64,000 nucleotides of DNA from assembly GCA_003024785.1 (NCBI GenBank), contig PUQB01000062.1, positions 706,064-770,063 of the forward strand, in the 5' to 3' direction. Origin of the DNA: Selaginella tamariscina (Eukaryota > Streptophyta > Lycopodiopsida > Selaginellales > Selaginellaceae). Below, one piece after another: positions 13,240-26,115 of the stretch. The stretch's first letter is position 1. Every line of letters begins with the position of its first letter. Made by a program: the position numbers and the translations under genes. The notes beneath the pieces are model-generated. The model ran no database searches. It was given only the letters and a program-made list of their open reading frames with translations, and was not told where the DNA came from.

Positions 13240-15134
13240 TTAAGCCTCTCCATCTCCGTACTGGTTAGGCAACAGCTTAACCAAGAACGCACCTCCCAAA
13301 TAGAGTCCGATTAAAGGACCGGCTAGCAACATCTGTGTTAGAGGATCTGTGGAAGGCGTAAGAACTGCTGCAGCCGCAACTGCACCCACCACTACATATC
13401 TCCACACAGACAGCATTTGATCTCCTGTTACAAGCTTGGTTTGCCCAAGTAGAAGCTGTACCACGGGCACCTGCACACACACACACACACCATATCACAC
13501 ACACATACACCTGTATGTTTGTATTATATAGTTTATACTGTACCACCTCTCTCTCTCTCTCTGTTGTGTGTCAATACAGTTCTAAGACCTTAAACACATT
13601 TGACAGAAAATATATATATAGATACGAGATGGATATACATCACAAAATATGGTGTTGGACGTCTCTGTGTGATCGATATATAGATGAAGTGCATACCTCC
13701 AAACACGCACGCATGCACGCACACAGAGATTAAGCACACTATAAGGAACTTAATACCAAGGTTAAAGTGGTTCTTTCTTTTAAGTAGAAGAGACTTAAAT
13801 ACATTTAAACGTAGCATTAAACGAACATCACCTCAAACTAATGATCAATGGACCAGCAAAATATACATATGATGTGCACAAAAGACATTTTTGGAGAGAA
13901 TAATCCAGTTATATAGTTTAATTTACCTCTCTCTCTCTCTCTCTCACGCACACACACACACATACTAACCTGGAAAGAGAGGCCGGTGCTGAACATGAGC
14001 ACAAGAATGAACTCGAAGTACTGATCAATGGACCAGATGGATTCCACCACACCCTCGGCATACGAAACAAAGAAGTTGAGAGCCGCAGGAGTCAATACAG
14101 AATATGAAAAGGCAAGCCCCGTATAGAAGAGTATGGAGGAACCCAGCACAATTGGTCCCAAGAATTTCCGCTCGCTCAGTGTTAATCCAGGCAGTACGAA
14201 TGCAATTATCTCGTATAAGATAACAGGACTTGCAAGTAGAATCCCACAATAACCTGATACCTGCACCAAGAACAGTCTATAAGTGTGCGTATGGCATGTA
14301 TGTACTTTAATATAAGATACAATCTCTCTCTCTCCCAACACACACAACACACACAACAATCTCTCCTTCCATCTCTCATGTATGTTTGCATTCTGTGTAT
14401 AAATCCACGTTTTCCCTGATGTAGGAAATACTTATGTTTGCTTATATCCAGTTCTATATTTCCACATTATAAATACATACACATACACAAACATCCGTAT
14501 TTCCCATACCTTGAGAGTGGTGAAGAAGTACTCTCCGGAGAGAGCTGAAGAAACCTAACACCTTGCAAATGAGCAGGAGACTCCAGGTACATAATGAGAT
14601 CTTTAGCGAACGCAAAGCATCCAACGATCGCAACCCCGACAACAGCCACAGACACAAACAACCGTTCCCTCAGCTCCTCCAAGTGCTCGAAAATTGTCAT
14701 CTCTTTGTCATCTGGCAATTCCTCCTTACTTGGATACAACCAGGACGAGATTGGAGACGATAATGATTCTTTCTCATTTTGCGAACTTGTACTTGGAGCT
14801 GTTTAACAAAAAGAACAAATATACTCATGTGTGTATATAATAGAGAACTTTGAGAGAGAGAGAGAGAGAGAGAGAGTCACTGCCGAAGTAATATAAACAG
14901 CTATAAGAAACACAGGACAAACTAACTAGTCTCGGTGTAAAATATGTGAATATGTAAATGTGAAGTGCATACATATATATCAAGATGATACTATATCCGC
15001 ATGATTACCGAAAAAATTGACATGATAACTATCTACATGTCATTCATTTTACACGCACGCACACACACAAACCATTTGTAAGAATAGGATGCTATCATAG
15101 ATTTACTGATTTACATAATCAACTAGTTTCAAAT

Positions 15135-15179
<45 letters not shown>

Positions 15180-15519
15180 ACACGTATCCATAGAATACCA
15201 TATTAGTTTATGTTATAGCATTGTAACACACACATAGTATGATACTGAAATTTAAACTAATAATTAAACATGTAATTAACTTCTAAACACTGGAATGCTT
15301 ACCAGGAGGTTCTTCAACAGCTGTCCTCGCATCATCTCCGTTAGCTTGGCTTCTAATTGTTCTTAATTGAGCAGAATGCAATCTCAATCTACTGCGAGAG
15401 CGTGTTGAAAATTTTACTGGACAGTAAAATGTAGAGCTACTACGAATGCCATGATTCATAAATGGAGCTGCAGCTGCGCCATCTCCACACAGGCAGTAGG
15501 CTGCCGCTCTCGTCGCCAT
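13240..15519 (-). CDS. TATC: Sec-independent protein translocase subunit TatC, chloroplast precursor
   Basis: TatC is the multispanning receptor subunit of the thylakoid twin-arginine (delta-pH) pathway. Four exons on the minus strand: 15519-15303, 14798-14510, 14260-13970 and 13470-13240. Exon 1 starts at the ATG at 15517-15519 ([14 protein letters not shown]) and encodes a Ser/Arg/Ala-rich transit peptide. Exon 2 carries [15 protein letters not shown], the conserved TatC N-terminus. Exon 3 has [20 protein letters not shown] and [20 protein letters not shown]. Exon 4 has [20 protein letters not shown] and ends with the stop at 13237-13242 region (tta at 13240-13242). Exon 2 is 289 nt where the phases require 290: a single base is missing near 14540, turning the expected [11 protein letters not shown] into an out-of-frame reading. 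With that base the protein would be 342 residues. The introns exclude a recent plastid insertion. Confidence 0.93.
15140..15178. repeat. (TA)n microsatellite in TatC intron 1
   Basis: A TA dinucleotide tract between exons 1 and 2 of TatC. Confidence 0.9.
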
Positions 15520-16026
15520 GAACCCTAATTTCTGATATTTGTTGCAGTTAGAAAATTTGTACACTGACTCTTTTAAGGAGACTCGAACCAAGCCCTATAT
15601 ATTTACTAGCAATTGAATCGAACCCAGGACGTTTGATTAAAATAATATGGACCATATAGGGATCGAACCCACGATCTTTGGCGTTTTGTTGATGTGGAAA
15701 CTCAAACTAGTATATTTGTTTTGATTGGTTAATTAAGGTTCTATTATTTATATATTAGATAAATATATTTGTAAATAAATTATTTATTTATAAAACATAT
15801 ATTCAATCTTTCAATTAATGCCATTATATGAAATAATTCATAATGTCAAATGTGTGGCTGAGATTAAAACCATAGATGTCAAGGTGGGATCAACGGTTGA
15901 TCAACCAGTAAAGAAAATCCTCACCGTCAAAATCAAAAATTGAGGAGCGCTACCTGTGCATTTTAGGGTTCTTCCCGGATTCTTGGCGATGGCAGCCTAG
16001 GGTTCTAAAGGGGCTCTGCGAAGGCG
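15520..16026. other. TatC upstream region
   Basis: This is the probable TatC promoter side. It holds no confident gene. Two tRNA T-arm-like strings (near 15616 and 15660) lack the rest of a cloverleaf. Confidence 0.4.
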
Positions 16027-16200
16027 ATGATTCTGGTGAAAGTTCACTCAGGCGATGGGGAGTTCCTGGAAGAGGTGTCTTTCGGGGAGATGCAAAGGAG
16101 GTCGCAAAGATTGTGCGAGATGCGTATGGATCTGGCTTTCTGACGTAGGCGGATGGGCGTGTTGTCGTCCATCATGAATCACTATTTAATCATGTAAAAT
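16027..16200 (+). pseudogene. GC-rich first-exon-like fragment of an unidentified gene
   Basis: A GC-rich island in very AT-rich DNA. From the ATG at 16027 it reads MILVKVHSGDGEFLEEVSFG. After a one-base frame change near 16085 it continues DAKEVAKIVRDAYGSGFLT, then a stop, then ADGRVVVHHE. The continuity of sense across the frame change and the stop suggests a decayed N-terminal exon. I do not recognise the family. No downstream exon was found. Confidence 0.45.
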
Positions 16201-18958
16201 TTTAAGTTTTATTATATCTTTTAACAAATGTACACAATGAAATAAATGTTCTAGTTTGTGTATTTAAATAATTGAGTTAGCATTGTTAACATAATTGAAT
16301 ATGTTTAAAAACTTAAGAAATAAATTCTTTTAAAATTTAATCAACTATACTACAAAGTATTTACATGCATATGTGAAAAAAGAGTGGGAAAGGAATTATC
16401 ATATTTAATGATTTTGATAAAAATAAATATATTTACTAGTTAACATACGCATGATGATAAAGTCCATAAGTTGCACCACAATTCTTTATAAATGAAATCA
16501 CTTCAAGATTAATTAACCTAATTAACAATGTAGTATAATTTAACATGAAAAAAATTAACATTTTATATTTTAATTTATCAGTTTGACCAATGATGATAGT
16601 GGTATTACATATCAAAGTATGAAATGTTAAGATCTTAATTATAAAAATAATAAAATTAATTATTATGAAATTCATAAATAATCATCGAACGAACATATGT
16701 TAAGAAGATATTAAAGTTAAATAATGAAGTTTAAAATTTCAAAGCTACTTAAAATACTATAATGATTTAAAATATAATTTTAAATTTATGAACATTTGAA
16801 TAAAATTTATTTATTCAATATTGATATAAAATCATTATAAAAGTAAGTTATTATCATTATCTATTTATAAACATTAACTATTATAAAAGATACTAGTAGT
16901 GACTTCTTATTTTAAAAGTCAATTTTAATAACATTGTTTTAAGTTAATTTAAAGAGATTTAGCATAAATTATTATAGACACTACCATCTAAACCACTATA
17001 AAATTATTTTGTTAATGTTGTGGTCAGTTATCAAACTTCTCATAATTATTATATTTTTCAAAATCTTTTTTATAATTATTATAACATAATTCAAAATTTT
17101 AAATCACTAATTATTTTTGTTATGTAATGTAAAAGTAAATCATTGTTATTGCATTCCGTCAATTTTAATAACATTATTTTAAGTTAATAAAGAGATTTAA
17201 CTTAAGTCATTATTAACATCACTATGTAAACCATTACAAAGTCATTTTGTTAATGTTATAATTATTTCGTAATTACTATACATTTAAAAATCTCTTTTAT
17301 AATTGCTTATAATAATTAGTCTTATAATACACTTTAAAATTTATATTATTAATTATTTTTGTTATGTTACTTAAATATAATTAAATTGGTGGACAGCTAA
17401 CATTATTTAAATAATGATTTTACAATGAAAAACTATAATGCATAACTTAAAAATTATGTTAATATTTATTAATAATAAATATCTTATCATTGTATGACCA
17501 TTAAAATTTACATAATATATATCATTATTACTTAAAAATGTACATGAAAAGAAGTAGCATTCCTAATATATTTTCGAGCTTATATATTTTTTTTAATCTT
17601 TTTGTTAACATATTTAAACATAATTTATAATTTTTAATAAATTTTATTTTCCCACATAACAACCAAATAAATCATTTAAGATTATTATTTGTCATCTTTT
17701 TTTTTTAGTTCTTAAAATTTTACCTTATAAATATAAAATGATATTTAAATTTATAATTATATATATAATCCTTGTGACATGTACGAAGGAACATAATAAA
17801 AGATTTATTTTACAAGTTGCTTGTTTTAAATTATATAACAACATTAAATATATTAATTATGAAATATAATATATTATATAATGTTAATAAAAAAATTAGA
17901 ACTTAACATTATCTAAGCCAATAAACATATTCTTTATTATTTTTTATTTATTTCTTAATGTGGTACTATTATTGAATAATGAATACATTTTCTTTAAGTT
18001 TTAAAAAGTGATGTCATGAATAATGTAGAAACATGTTAATAAAATATTATTTGTTAAATTATCTTAAAAAATATAAAACCTAAAATTAATATTCAATAAA
18101 TATTAAATACAAATTTAGTTTCTAATAAAAAGCATAAAATTTATTTTAACGACATAGTTATTATGCATCACAAAATGTCTTTTTTTAAGTTTTTGAAATT
18201 ATTAAACATAAATGATGAAAGGAAAAAATTGATGACATATAATATGAATATAACTTTATAAAAATTATGATTTCATATAACAATGTTGATTAATACATTC
18301 TTTTGGTGTTATTTTATTTCAATGTTTATATGTTTAAAAACTGATACTTATAATTGACATTCAAGAATATTCAAAAAAACCTTATAACTACTCATATAAT
18401 TAGCAAATATAAATGTTAAATTATTAAATGGTTCAAAAGAATAAGTAGTTTGAAATATAAATTATGCATTGTCTTTATTATATTATTGTAAAGCTCAACA
18501 TTAAATATATATTAATGGAATTAACATTTTAAAGTATATATTTAATGAAATGTGAAGTTCCTACGAATAACTTTACACAGTTCTGTGCAAGTATAAATAT
18601 TAACTTAACATATACTCTTATTATAATTAATTAAGTTAATTATTTTAACGATATGATATGTATTCAGAGGAAATAAATGAAGACCTTCAAATCCTATGTA
18701 GACGATTTTGTATATAAATTTTCTTAAATAAATGTTATTTTCCTGCTTTTTACTTTATTAATTAATTACCACTAATACAAAAGGGGGCTAATCGTCCCAT
18801 ATTAACATCAAAATAATTGATATTATAAGTAAATTTAATTATGAATTCTTTTATTTTAGTTGTGTATGCTACAGGTACATATGTATAAATATTACATGGC
18901 GTATTTAATGACTTCTAAAACGTAATTATCAAATTTATTAACGTTTTAAACCAGGGCA
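16201..18958. other. Very AT-rich spacer without visible genes
   Basis: Homogeneous A/T-rich DNA with no convincing reading frame or splice-flanked exon. It probably consists of old degraded repeats. The FdC1 promoter should lie in its last few hundred bases. The only clear structure is the tandem duplication listed at 16917-17385. Confidence 0.6.
16917..17385. repeat. Tandem direct duplication of about 240 bp
   Basis: 16917-17157 and 17158-17385 are diverged direct copies. Both open gtcaattttaataacatt, both contain attttgttaatgtt, and both end with attatttttgttatgt. Confidence 0.75.
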
Positions 18959-19365
18959 ATGGCTGCATTGGGAGGAGCTTTATCCTGGCACTTCGCAATA
19001 GCAAGTCCAGCCAATTATGTCGAAAGCAAGAAATCCGGCCGTCCAAATCCTCCAAGGAAGCTCCGGCTTGGATGCGTTTCGAAGAAGGTATACGAGGTTG
19101 AAATGCAGCATGAAGGTAAAGTACATACATTGCAAGTCGCGGAGGACGAGACGATATTAGAAAGGGCTCTGGATGAAGGGCTGGATGTGCCCCACGATTG
19201 CAAGTTGGGTGTTTGCATGACATGTCCTGCAAAACTTGAACATGGCAAGGTAATTATTTTCACACACACACACGCACACACATTGATGAATTATGTAATA
19301 TAAGTGTGTGTGTTTGTGTATCTCTGTGTATAGACATATAGATGTTTCTCATCATTGCAAGTGCA

Positions 19366-19447
<82 letters not shown>

Positions 19448-20167
19448 TGCCATATGTATGTGTGTGTATGATTGCAAGTTAGGAGTATGTCTTCGGTAAT
19501 CATAACTATATATATATATAAAGCTGGTGTGTATATGTAAGATCTCGTTTAGCAATCTCTCTTTCTCTCTCTACACACACACATACAATTTTTCATTTAT
19601 TGTGGCATTACACATTAGGTGTTTAGGAGTATATGTGTTTCGTTCTGTCATGAACACACACATATAATGTAGGTGTTACGTGTATGTGTTTATGTATATA
19701 AGGAACACATAATATATGTAAGATAGTTGTTTAAGTGTTTGTGTTGTGTGTCATATGCATTTGTGTGCATACATAAGAGCCGAAGATTAGTCTGTATGAT
19801 ATATTAAACACACAACACAAATACATTATATATATACATACACGTGTATAAATGTATGTATAGATCGTGCATACATCTACAAAGAGCCTTATATGATAAT
19901 AAATATTAATATAAAATCAATTATAATTAATATTTTTTAAGAATTTATGTACACCATATCATTAAAATGTATATATATAACTGAATTTATTAATATTTGA
20001 AGGTGAACCAGTCTGAAGGAATGCTTAGTGACGATGTTGTGGAGAAAGGTTATACATTGCTGTGTGTGTCGTATCCACAGAGCAACTGCCGGATTCGAAC
20101 AATACCTGAAGAGGAGCTTCTTTCTTACAGCTTGTTACCAGTGCAGATTAATACATATTTTAATTAA
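18959..20167 (+). CDS. FDC1: Ferredoxin C1, chloroplast [2Fe-2S] protein
   Basis: Plant-type ferredoxin of the FdC1 class, a plastid electron carrier with a C-terminal extension. Two intact exons: 18959-19249 and 20003-20167, together 151 residues. Exon 1 encodes a short transit peptide (MAALGGALSWHFAIASPANY) and the domain start KVYEVEMQHEGK. The cluster cysteines are in DCKLGVCMTCPAKL (CxxxxCxxC) and in LLCVSYPQS. SEGMLSDDVVEKGYTLLCVS and the tail RIRTIPEEELLS are typical of FdC1 rather than leaf ferredoxin. The 753-bp intron is full of (CA)n, (CT)n and (GT)n tracts. This is the only intact member of a local family of copies. A tRNA gene starts 63 bp after the stop. Confidence 0.93.
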
Positions 20168-20230
20168 TTAATATTGTATATAATTAAGTTTATGCGTCAA
20201 AGCGCATTCTATAACTTGTAAAACCTCTGT

Positions 20231-20304
20231 GGCCGCATAGCGCAGTGGATTAGCGCGTTGGACTTCGGATCCAAAGGTCGTGGGTTCGAATCCCATTGTG
20301 GTCG
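20231..20304 (+). tRNA. tRNA-Arg (anticodon TCG)
   Basis: A 74-nt cloverleaf. The acceptor stem GGCCGCA pairs with TGTGGTC, with discriminator G. D arm GCGC/GCGC, anticodon stem TTGGA/TCCAA around loop CTTCGGA (anticodon TCG), and T arm GTGGG-TTCGAAT-CCCAT. All stems pair. Confidence 0.95.
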
Positions 20305-20320
20305 TATGCATTTTATATAT

Positions 20321-20516
20321 TTAAAACATTGTTTATGTTTATAATTTTAGAAAGATATACAATTTTAATATGATATAACAACATGTACACTCTATAGAAT
20401 TTATATATTCAGAATATTATTTAAAACATTGTTTATGTTTATAATTTTACAAAGATATACAATTTTAAATGATATAACAACATGTACACTATAAAATTTA
20501 TATATTCAAAATATTA
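20321..20516. repeat. Tandem 97-100-bp duplication after the tRNA
   Basis: 20321-20420 and 20421-20516 are near-identical direct copies that start ttaaaacattgtttatgttt. The stretch 20517-21180 is otherwise AT-rich and gene-free, with a (GT)n(GA)n array at 20741-20811. Confidence 0.85.
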
Positions 20517-20738
20517 TTTATGTTTATATATTTATATATGAAGTGTTGCTTACATGTGTATAGATGTTATATACCGGGATATATTTCCAATACAATATTT
20601 CTGTATTTTATGTTTTTTGAGGATCTATTAAACTCAATTTGAACGTTAAATCTATACTATTTGACTATATGAATAACTAATAGTTACCGAATGCAATATA
20701 TATAAATAAAAATTGAATCTTCATATAAAATGGAAGTC

Positions 20739-20740
<2 letters not shown>

Positions 20741-20811
<71 letters not shown>
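20741..20811. repeat. Compound (GT)n(GA)n microsatellite
   Basis: A GT tract runs directly into a GA tract. Confidence 0.95.
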
Positions 20812-21182
20812 TAAGGAAAACATTTTAAAGGTTTATATAAACATTTATATATAAATACATATACAACGACTGATCTATATTTACATTTTCACATCAAACA
20901 CACGTATAACGTATATCATGAACAATGTCTTATTAAAATTTCTCTGCAGCAATTTTAAAATACTAAAATTATATACTAATAATTTAATACTTACATTTTA
21001 ATAAACTTTAGTTTATACTAAATTATAACTTATAATAAATTGCTAAATTTTAATATAATTTTTTTTATTGCTAATACTATAATTATATACTACTAAACTA
21101 ATAAATATTACTAATCTATACACGTATATGTATATAACACACACACACACAGGAATATATATGAAATATTCAAATATCCATA

Positions 21183-21880
21183 ATGTATATAAGAGCTGAA
21201 TGTACCCCATAATTGCAAGTTGGGTGTTTTCATGTATATACTAACAAGTTGGGTGTTTTCATGTATATACTAATGAATTATGCACATATAAGAGTAGTGT
21301 CTACATATGTGTGTGTGTGTGTGTGTGTGTGTACTTACTGAATTTATTAATATTTGAAATCTGAAGGAATTGCTGTGCGTGTCGTATCCACAAAGCAATA
21401 ATACCTGAAGAGCATACTTGCATCCGAACGTTCCAACGCAACCGGATTCGAACGGGTATCGAACGTTTAATACCCGTTTAACTTTTTTTCGAACCGGTAT
21501 AATGGTTTTCAATTTTAATATAATTAAAAAAATAATTAACTGTTACTAAATAAAATTTAACATAATATCATACTTGCATCCAAACATGTAACATAATATC
21601 ATACTTCCATGGACTCACGCCATGTCGGCCTCAGTTTCAGCACATGAGACTCCAGCATGGCTGCCTTCCCGGACTTACCTCAGCGCTTCCGGATCCCGTG
21701 AACCCTGATTTTACATGAACCTTAATCCTAAGTAAAAGAAAGCATATTCTTTAGTTTTTTTTTAAAATATTCTTGGTGTTTAAACGCCGTATTATACGCG
21801 CGTTTTAAACAGCGTCTTTTATTAATCGTACCCGTTCGAATGCAAGTATGCTGAAGAGGAGCTTCCAGCTTGTTACTTAT
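21183..21880 (+). pseudogene. FdC1 pseudogene copy 2, interrupted by a MITE
   Basis: Fragments collinear with FdC1: the end of exon 1 (gagctgaatgtaccccat and ttgcaagttgggtgtttt near 21195-21260, duplicated), a shortened intron, exon 2 pieces from 21355 (cgtgtcgtatccaca) to ctgaagag at 21405-21412, then after the inserted element ctgaagaggagcttccagct at 21851. It has large internal deletions and cannot encode a ferredoxin. Confidence 0.85.
21413..21850. mobile_element. 438-bp MITE, hAT-like, within an FdC1 exon-2 copy
   Basis: The ends form a terminal inverted repeat: catacttgcatccgaacg on the left and the complement of cgttcgaatgcaagtatg on the right, one mismatch over 18 bp. The flanks are a perfect 8-bp direct repeat ctgaagag (21405-21412 and 21851-21858). 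That sequence is present once at the equivalent place in the intact FdC1 exon 2. No coding capacity. An internal GC-rich block (about 21610-21705) of unknown origin may be captured DNA. Confidence 0.85.
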
Positions 21881-21993
21881 ATACATATATATATATATAT
21901 ATGCGGTTTTAATAGCATAAAATCATAGGTAATACGTGATATATAATCAGGTTTATACATGTCCACTTTAAAACGTATTCTTGAAGTCGTTGT

Positions 21994-22067
21994 GGCCGCA
22001 TAGCGCAGTGGATTAGCGCTCTGGACTTCGGATCTAAAGGTCATGGGTTCGAATCCCATTGTGGTCG
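21994..22067 (+). tRNA. tRNA-Arg (TCG), second copy
   Basis: Same 74-nt gene as at 20231 with a few substitutions. The anticodon loop CTTCGGA is kept and the T arm is perfect (ATGGG/CCCAT). The anticodon stem has weakened: CTGGA against TCTAA gives one mismatch and one G-U pair. It may be functional or a tRNA pseudogene. Confidence 0.8.
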
Positions 22068-22977
22068 TATTAAAGATAAAGGATAAACAAGGTTCTTTAA
22101 ATGCATACTCTGATGTTTTAAAACATTGTTTATGTTTATATATAAAAATCTTATGTTATACTATATCTGCATTTTTTATTTTAAAGTTTTAGAACAGTAT
22201 AAATTTAACATTAATAACTTAAACTTTAAATCTAATTTAAATTCGACGGTAGAGATTAAATTATTTATAATTGTTGATATATATAATTATTTTGAAATTT
22301 AATATGATTAATTTTAAATTTTAAATTTAATTTAAGTTTGAGGGTGGAGATCAAATTATTTATAACCATTGATATGCGAAAATTAAATTATTTATAGTCG
22401 GTTTATAGGTTCCCTAGGGCGAACTATTATAATTTTTTGATGCCATAATTAGTTTTCTAAATTAATATTAATATTTAAATATTTTGATTTATTGAACATC
22501 ATTTTCTACATAATAATGTGAACATACTATTTTCTATATGGGTATACCAATCGTATAATAGTTATATTGGAAATGTATGATATGAGTATCCCTTGCAATG
22601 TTTGGAGGAATACCATTCGATCGTATTTTCTAAAATAATTCAACCTTAAGCATGGTTAAGGATAAATTGTCCTTGTACATCTATAAACAAATATATATAT
22701 CATTTAATATATTTATCATTTGTGCTATATATTTTAACTTTAATTGCATATAAATTTATAGTTTATTCTCTATAATATTGCAAGAGTTTTAAATAACAGA
22801 AATAGTATGTATATTATTATAATATTATGTACTACTGTAGTAATCCAAAGAAATTCCAATGTATTTGAGATTTGCTTCTATATGATTTAGATTAATTTGA
22901 TAGATCTAAGTGACTTGAGTGATAATATTTACGGTCCCTTGTTTAATTTTTCTAACATGCATGTAAATTGAATTCAA
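22068..22977. other. AT-rich spacer
   Basis: No gene seen. A short diverged direct repeat (about 22215-22290 and 22310-22390) sharing aatttaatttaa and ttatttataa is visible. The last 120 bp (from about 22855) are homologous to 25660-25790, upstream of the second GH9 fragment. Confidence 0.5.
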
Positions 22978-24010
22978 TACACACAGATGCACTCTCCAAA
23001 TCTATTACAACAATCTGGACCATTCACTTCCATCCTGTAGAGCTGAGTCCGCTCTTCACTGCATGCGAAACATAGTTAAAGTGTGTATATGTGGATCTTG
23101 TTTCTGGTAGTCTAATATGATGGGTGGCTACTATGATGCAGGAGACAATGTATGGATATCCATGGTATAAAACATACTATCACAATGCTTTCTTGGAGTG
23201 CACACAAGCTGGCAAGCTGATAATCTCAAAGATGCAGTTGTGATAGTAATTGTGTTCACATATTATCTTATGTAGCTAATATCCATAATGACATGTATGA
23301 TGTATCATGAACTATGTATAAGGTGCATCATTACATTATATATCTGTGAGTGAGTTTTTTAACAAGGTTAGGAATCCAAACTAGGATCTTCAGTGTTGGC
23401 AGCACCCGGAGGATATGCAGCCGCTATGCTTGTTAATGAAGCCTCACCTGGTACAGAGGTTGTAACATAGGTAGAGTAGCAGAGGTTGTAGCAGAGGAGG
23501 GACATTCTCCAGATAAGGGTGCAACTGGATCGAATACACCGATCGTTCTTTCTTCTGTACCAGAGGGTCTCTTACCTTAGGCTTTATTACCTATGTTATA
23601 TACTTAACTCTTGTGTTTTTGTCAGGTGGACTTATCAATGCTGCAATGCAAACACCTAGTATGCTCTCAACTCAGTTTTCCTGGCAGCAGTACATGCATA
23701 CTACCTCGGACCCAACACATTCATGTGTGAATCTATAAAGACCCATGGATTTCGCAGCAATTCAGGTTAATTACATACTTGATGAGAACCCATTGAGCAT
23801 GTCATAACCCCATCATCGTGCAGCTTCTATTGAGTTTGTACGTGTACATCCTGACCGCGTAATATGTGGGGATGGTTTTGCACGGGATGAGCCAAACCCT
23901 AATGTGTTGACAGGTGCCATTGTTGGGGACCAGATAAGAATGATCAGTTTACAGATAAACGATCTAATTGTCCTCAGCTTGCCACTTATATCAATGCTCC
24001 TTTTGTCTCC
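22978..24010 (+). pseudogene. GH9 endo-beta-1,4-glucanase pseudogene, fragment A
   Basis: Pieces of a plant glycoside hydrolase family 9 cellulase in the correct order. YTDALSKS sits at about 22978. MGGYYDAGDNVW, the GH9 GGYYDAGDN motif, is at 23118-23155. C-terminal text lies at 23753-24010: QVNYILDENPLSMS, then HHRAASI, NPNVLTGAIVG and ATYINAPF, each in a shifting frame. Many frameshifts, stops and missing exons make it dead. Introns were present at least in part, so it is not a processed copy. Confidence 0.8.
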
Positions 24011-24112
24011 TATACATGTTAACATGAGGTCTAGGATCTTTATTTATTTATTTATTTTCAGATTAATATTATTTGTTTATCCTGCTATCGATTTGTACAA
24101 ACATATACATAC

Positions 24113-24119
<7 letters not shown>

Positions 24120-24145
<26 letters not shown>

Positions 24146-24153
24146 ATATATAT
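24120..24153. repeat. (TA)n microsatellite
   Basis: A TA tract interrupted once. Confidence 0.9.
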
Positions 24154-24607
24154 AAAGACATCCTTGGAACCCAATTATATTGTATATGCAATTTATGTGT
24201 ACCTGGATCAGATAAATCTACACTGAAATGCATGGGTGCATAGAAAATTAGTTTTAAGTCTTTATGTTTTTATGTACTTATCCAAATTACCTGATGCTAT
24301 GCTGAATTAACTTTTCATAATACGATAACAATTTATTTATTTATTTGCATATGTAACAGCTAATAATGTGCATAAGTATAAAATACAGCAGCAGATATCC
24401 TTCTTCAATATTACACATACAGGGAAATATCAAAAGCCAAAGCTCCCATCCATGCACACATGAACCCTTATGTGTGTGTAGAGAGAGACCTTGTGTGTTA
24501 GGACTGATTAAGCTATACACATACATTTTAATGCACACGCACGCATACCTGTATATATATTTGTTTTTTAACGACTGTTTATTAACTCATACTTTTAAAC
24601 CAGGGCA

Positions 24608-24840
24608 ATGGCTGCATTGGGAGGCGCTTTATGCTGGCACTTCGCAACAACAGCAAATCCAGCCAGTACTTATACCACAAGCAAGAAATCTGGCCGTCCA
24701 AATCCTTTGAGGCGGGCAAATGTCCGGCTTGGATGCGTCTCGAAGAAGGGATGCATATCAAGAAGGTATACGAGGTTGAGATGAAGGGCTGGATGCTGCA
24801 AGTTGGGTGATGTCCTGCAAAACTTGAACATGGCAAGGTA
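24608..24840 (+). pseudogene. FdC1 pseudogene copy 3 (exon 1 only)
   Basis: Begins with the same text as functional FdC1 (accagggcaatggctgcatt) and keeps the transit-peptide region. An insertion near 24710 and loss of the segment coding for the first half of the domain leave only gggctggatg, tgcaagttgggtg and the exon end catggcaaggtaat. The CxxxxCxxC cysteines are gone. Exon 2 and the tRNA are absent. Instead 24960-25340 resembles the DNA downstream of the functional tRNA (20500-20730). Confidence 0.88.
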
Positions 24841-24858
24841 ATCATTTATTCTCATTCA

Positions 24859-24864
<6 letters not shown>

Positions 24865-24940
<76 letters not shown>
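24865..24940. repeat. (TA)n(GA)n compound microsatellite
   Basis: A TA tract followed without a gap by a GA tract. Confidence 0.95.
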
Positions 24941-24943
<3 letters not shown>

Positions 24944-25802
24944 ATTGATGAATTGATGAATATTATAAATCTTATATATTTTAAAGCATTCTTTATCTTT
25001 ATATGTTTGAAATGGTCTATATAAAATTTGTTAAATTTCATATATTTATGTTTATATATTAAGGGGTATGCATTCTATGAAATTCTATATTTAAAACATT
25101 GTTTAATATGTTTATATGTACAAGTTTAATATTATCCAACAACACGTACACTATAAAATTTATATATTTAGAAAGATATATATATAAAGTGTAAGCACAT
25201 AAGCACATAATCTCTTTTTAAAGGATCTATTAAACACAACTGAACATTGAATCTATAGGGTATACTAATTACTAACAGTTGCCTAATATATATATATTCA
25301 ATATGTATAACATATAAAATCAAATCTTCGTATATCAAACATTCTTGAAACGCTATAATATGTAATATTTTAATATTTAACATATGCATGTTTTATAACC
25401 AGGTGATAAGACCTGTTTTATATATTTATTAGGTTGTGTACATGTTATGAGTGTATTATGAATGGCCACGTAGCTGTATGCAATTGACTATTATTGACCA
25501 CTCTTTGGGTTTATATATCAAAACCTGGGATACATTCCTCATGTGCCTTGGATTGGGATTTCTCTTTGTATTTAATCTTAAGCAGGAGATGGCAGCTTAC
25601 ACAGCTCTACCTGGTTACTACCCTATTTTATTTATTTTATGAAATTGCATGTATATATCAAAAATCCAACGTATTTGAGATTTTTCTTCTACCTATAAAT
25701 TGGGAAGGGATTTTATAAAATCTACGGTTTAGATTGACTTTATAGATCCAGTGGCTGAGTGATAATATTTACCTGGTGTCCCTTGTTAAATTTTGCTTGT
25801 AA

Positions 25803-26115
<313 letters not shown>

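Noticed and set aside
13240..15519. TatC as a fragment of organelle DNA inserted in the nucleus
   Set aside because: A transit peptide and three spliceosomal-type introns show a normal nuclear gene.
15587..15680. tRNA-like strings on the minus strand (gtgggttcgatcccta)
   Set aside because: Only T-arm-like pieces are present; no acceptor stem, D arm or anticodon arm can be folded around them.
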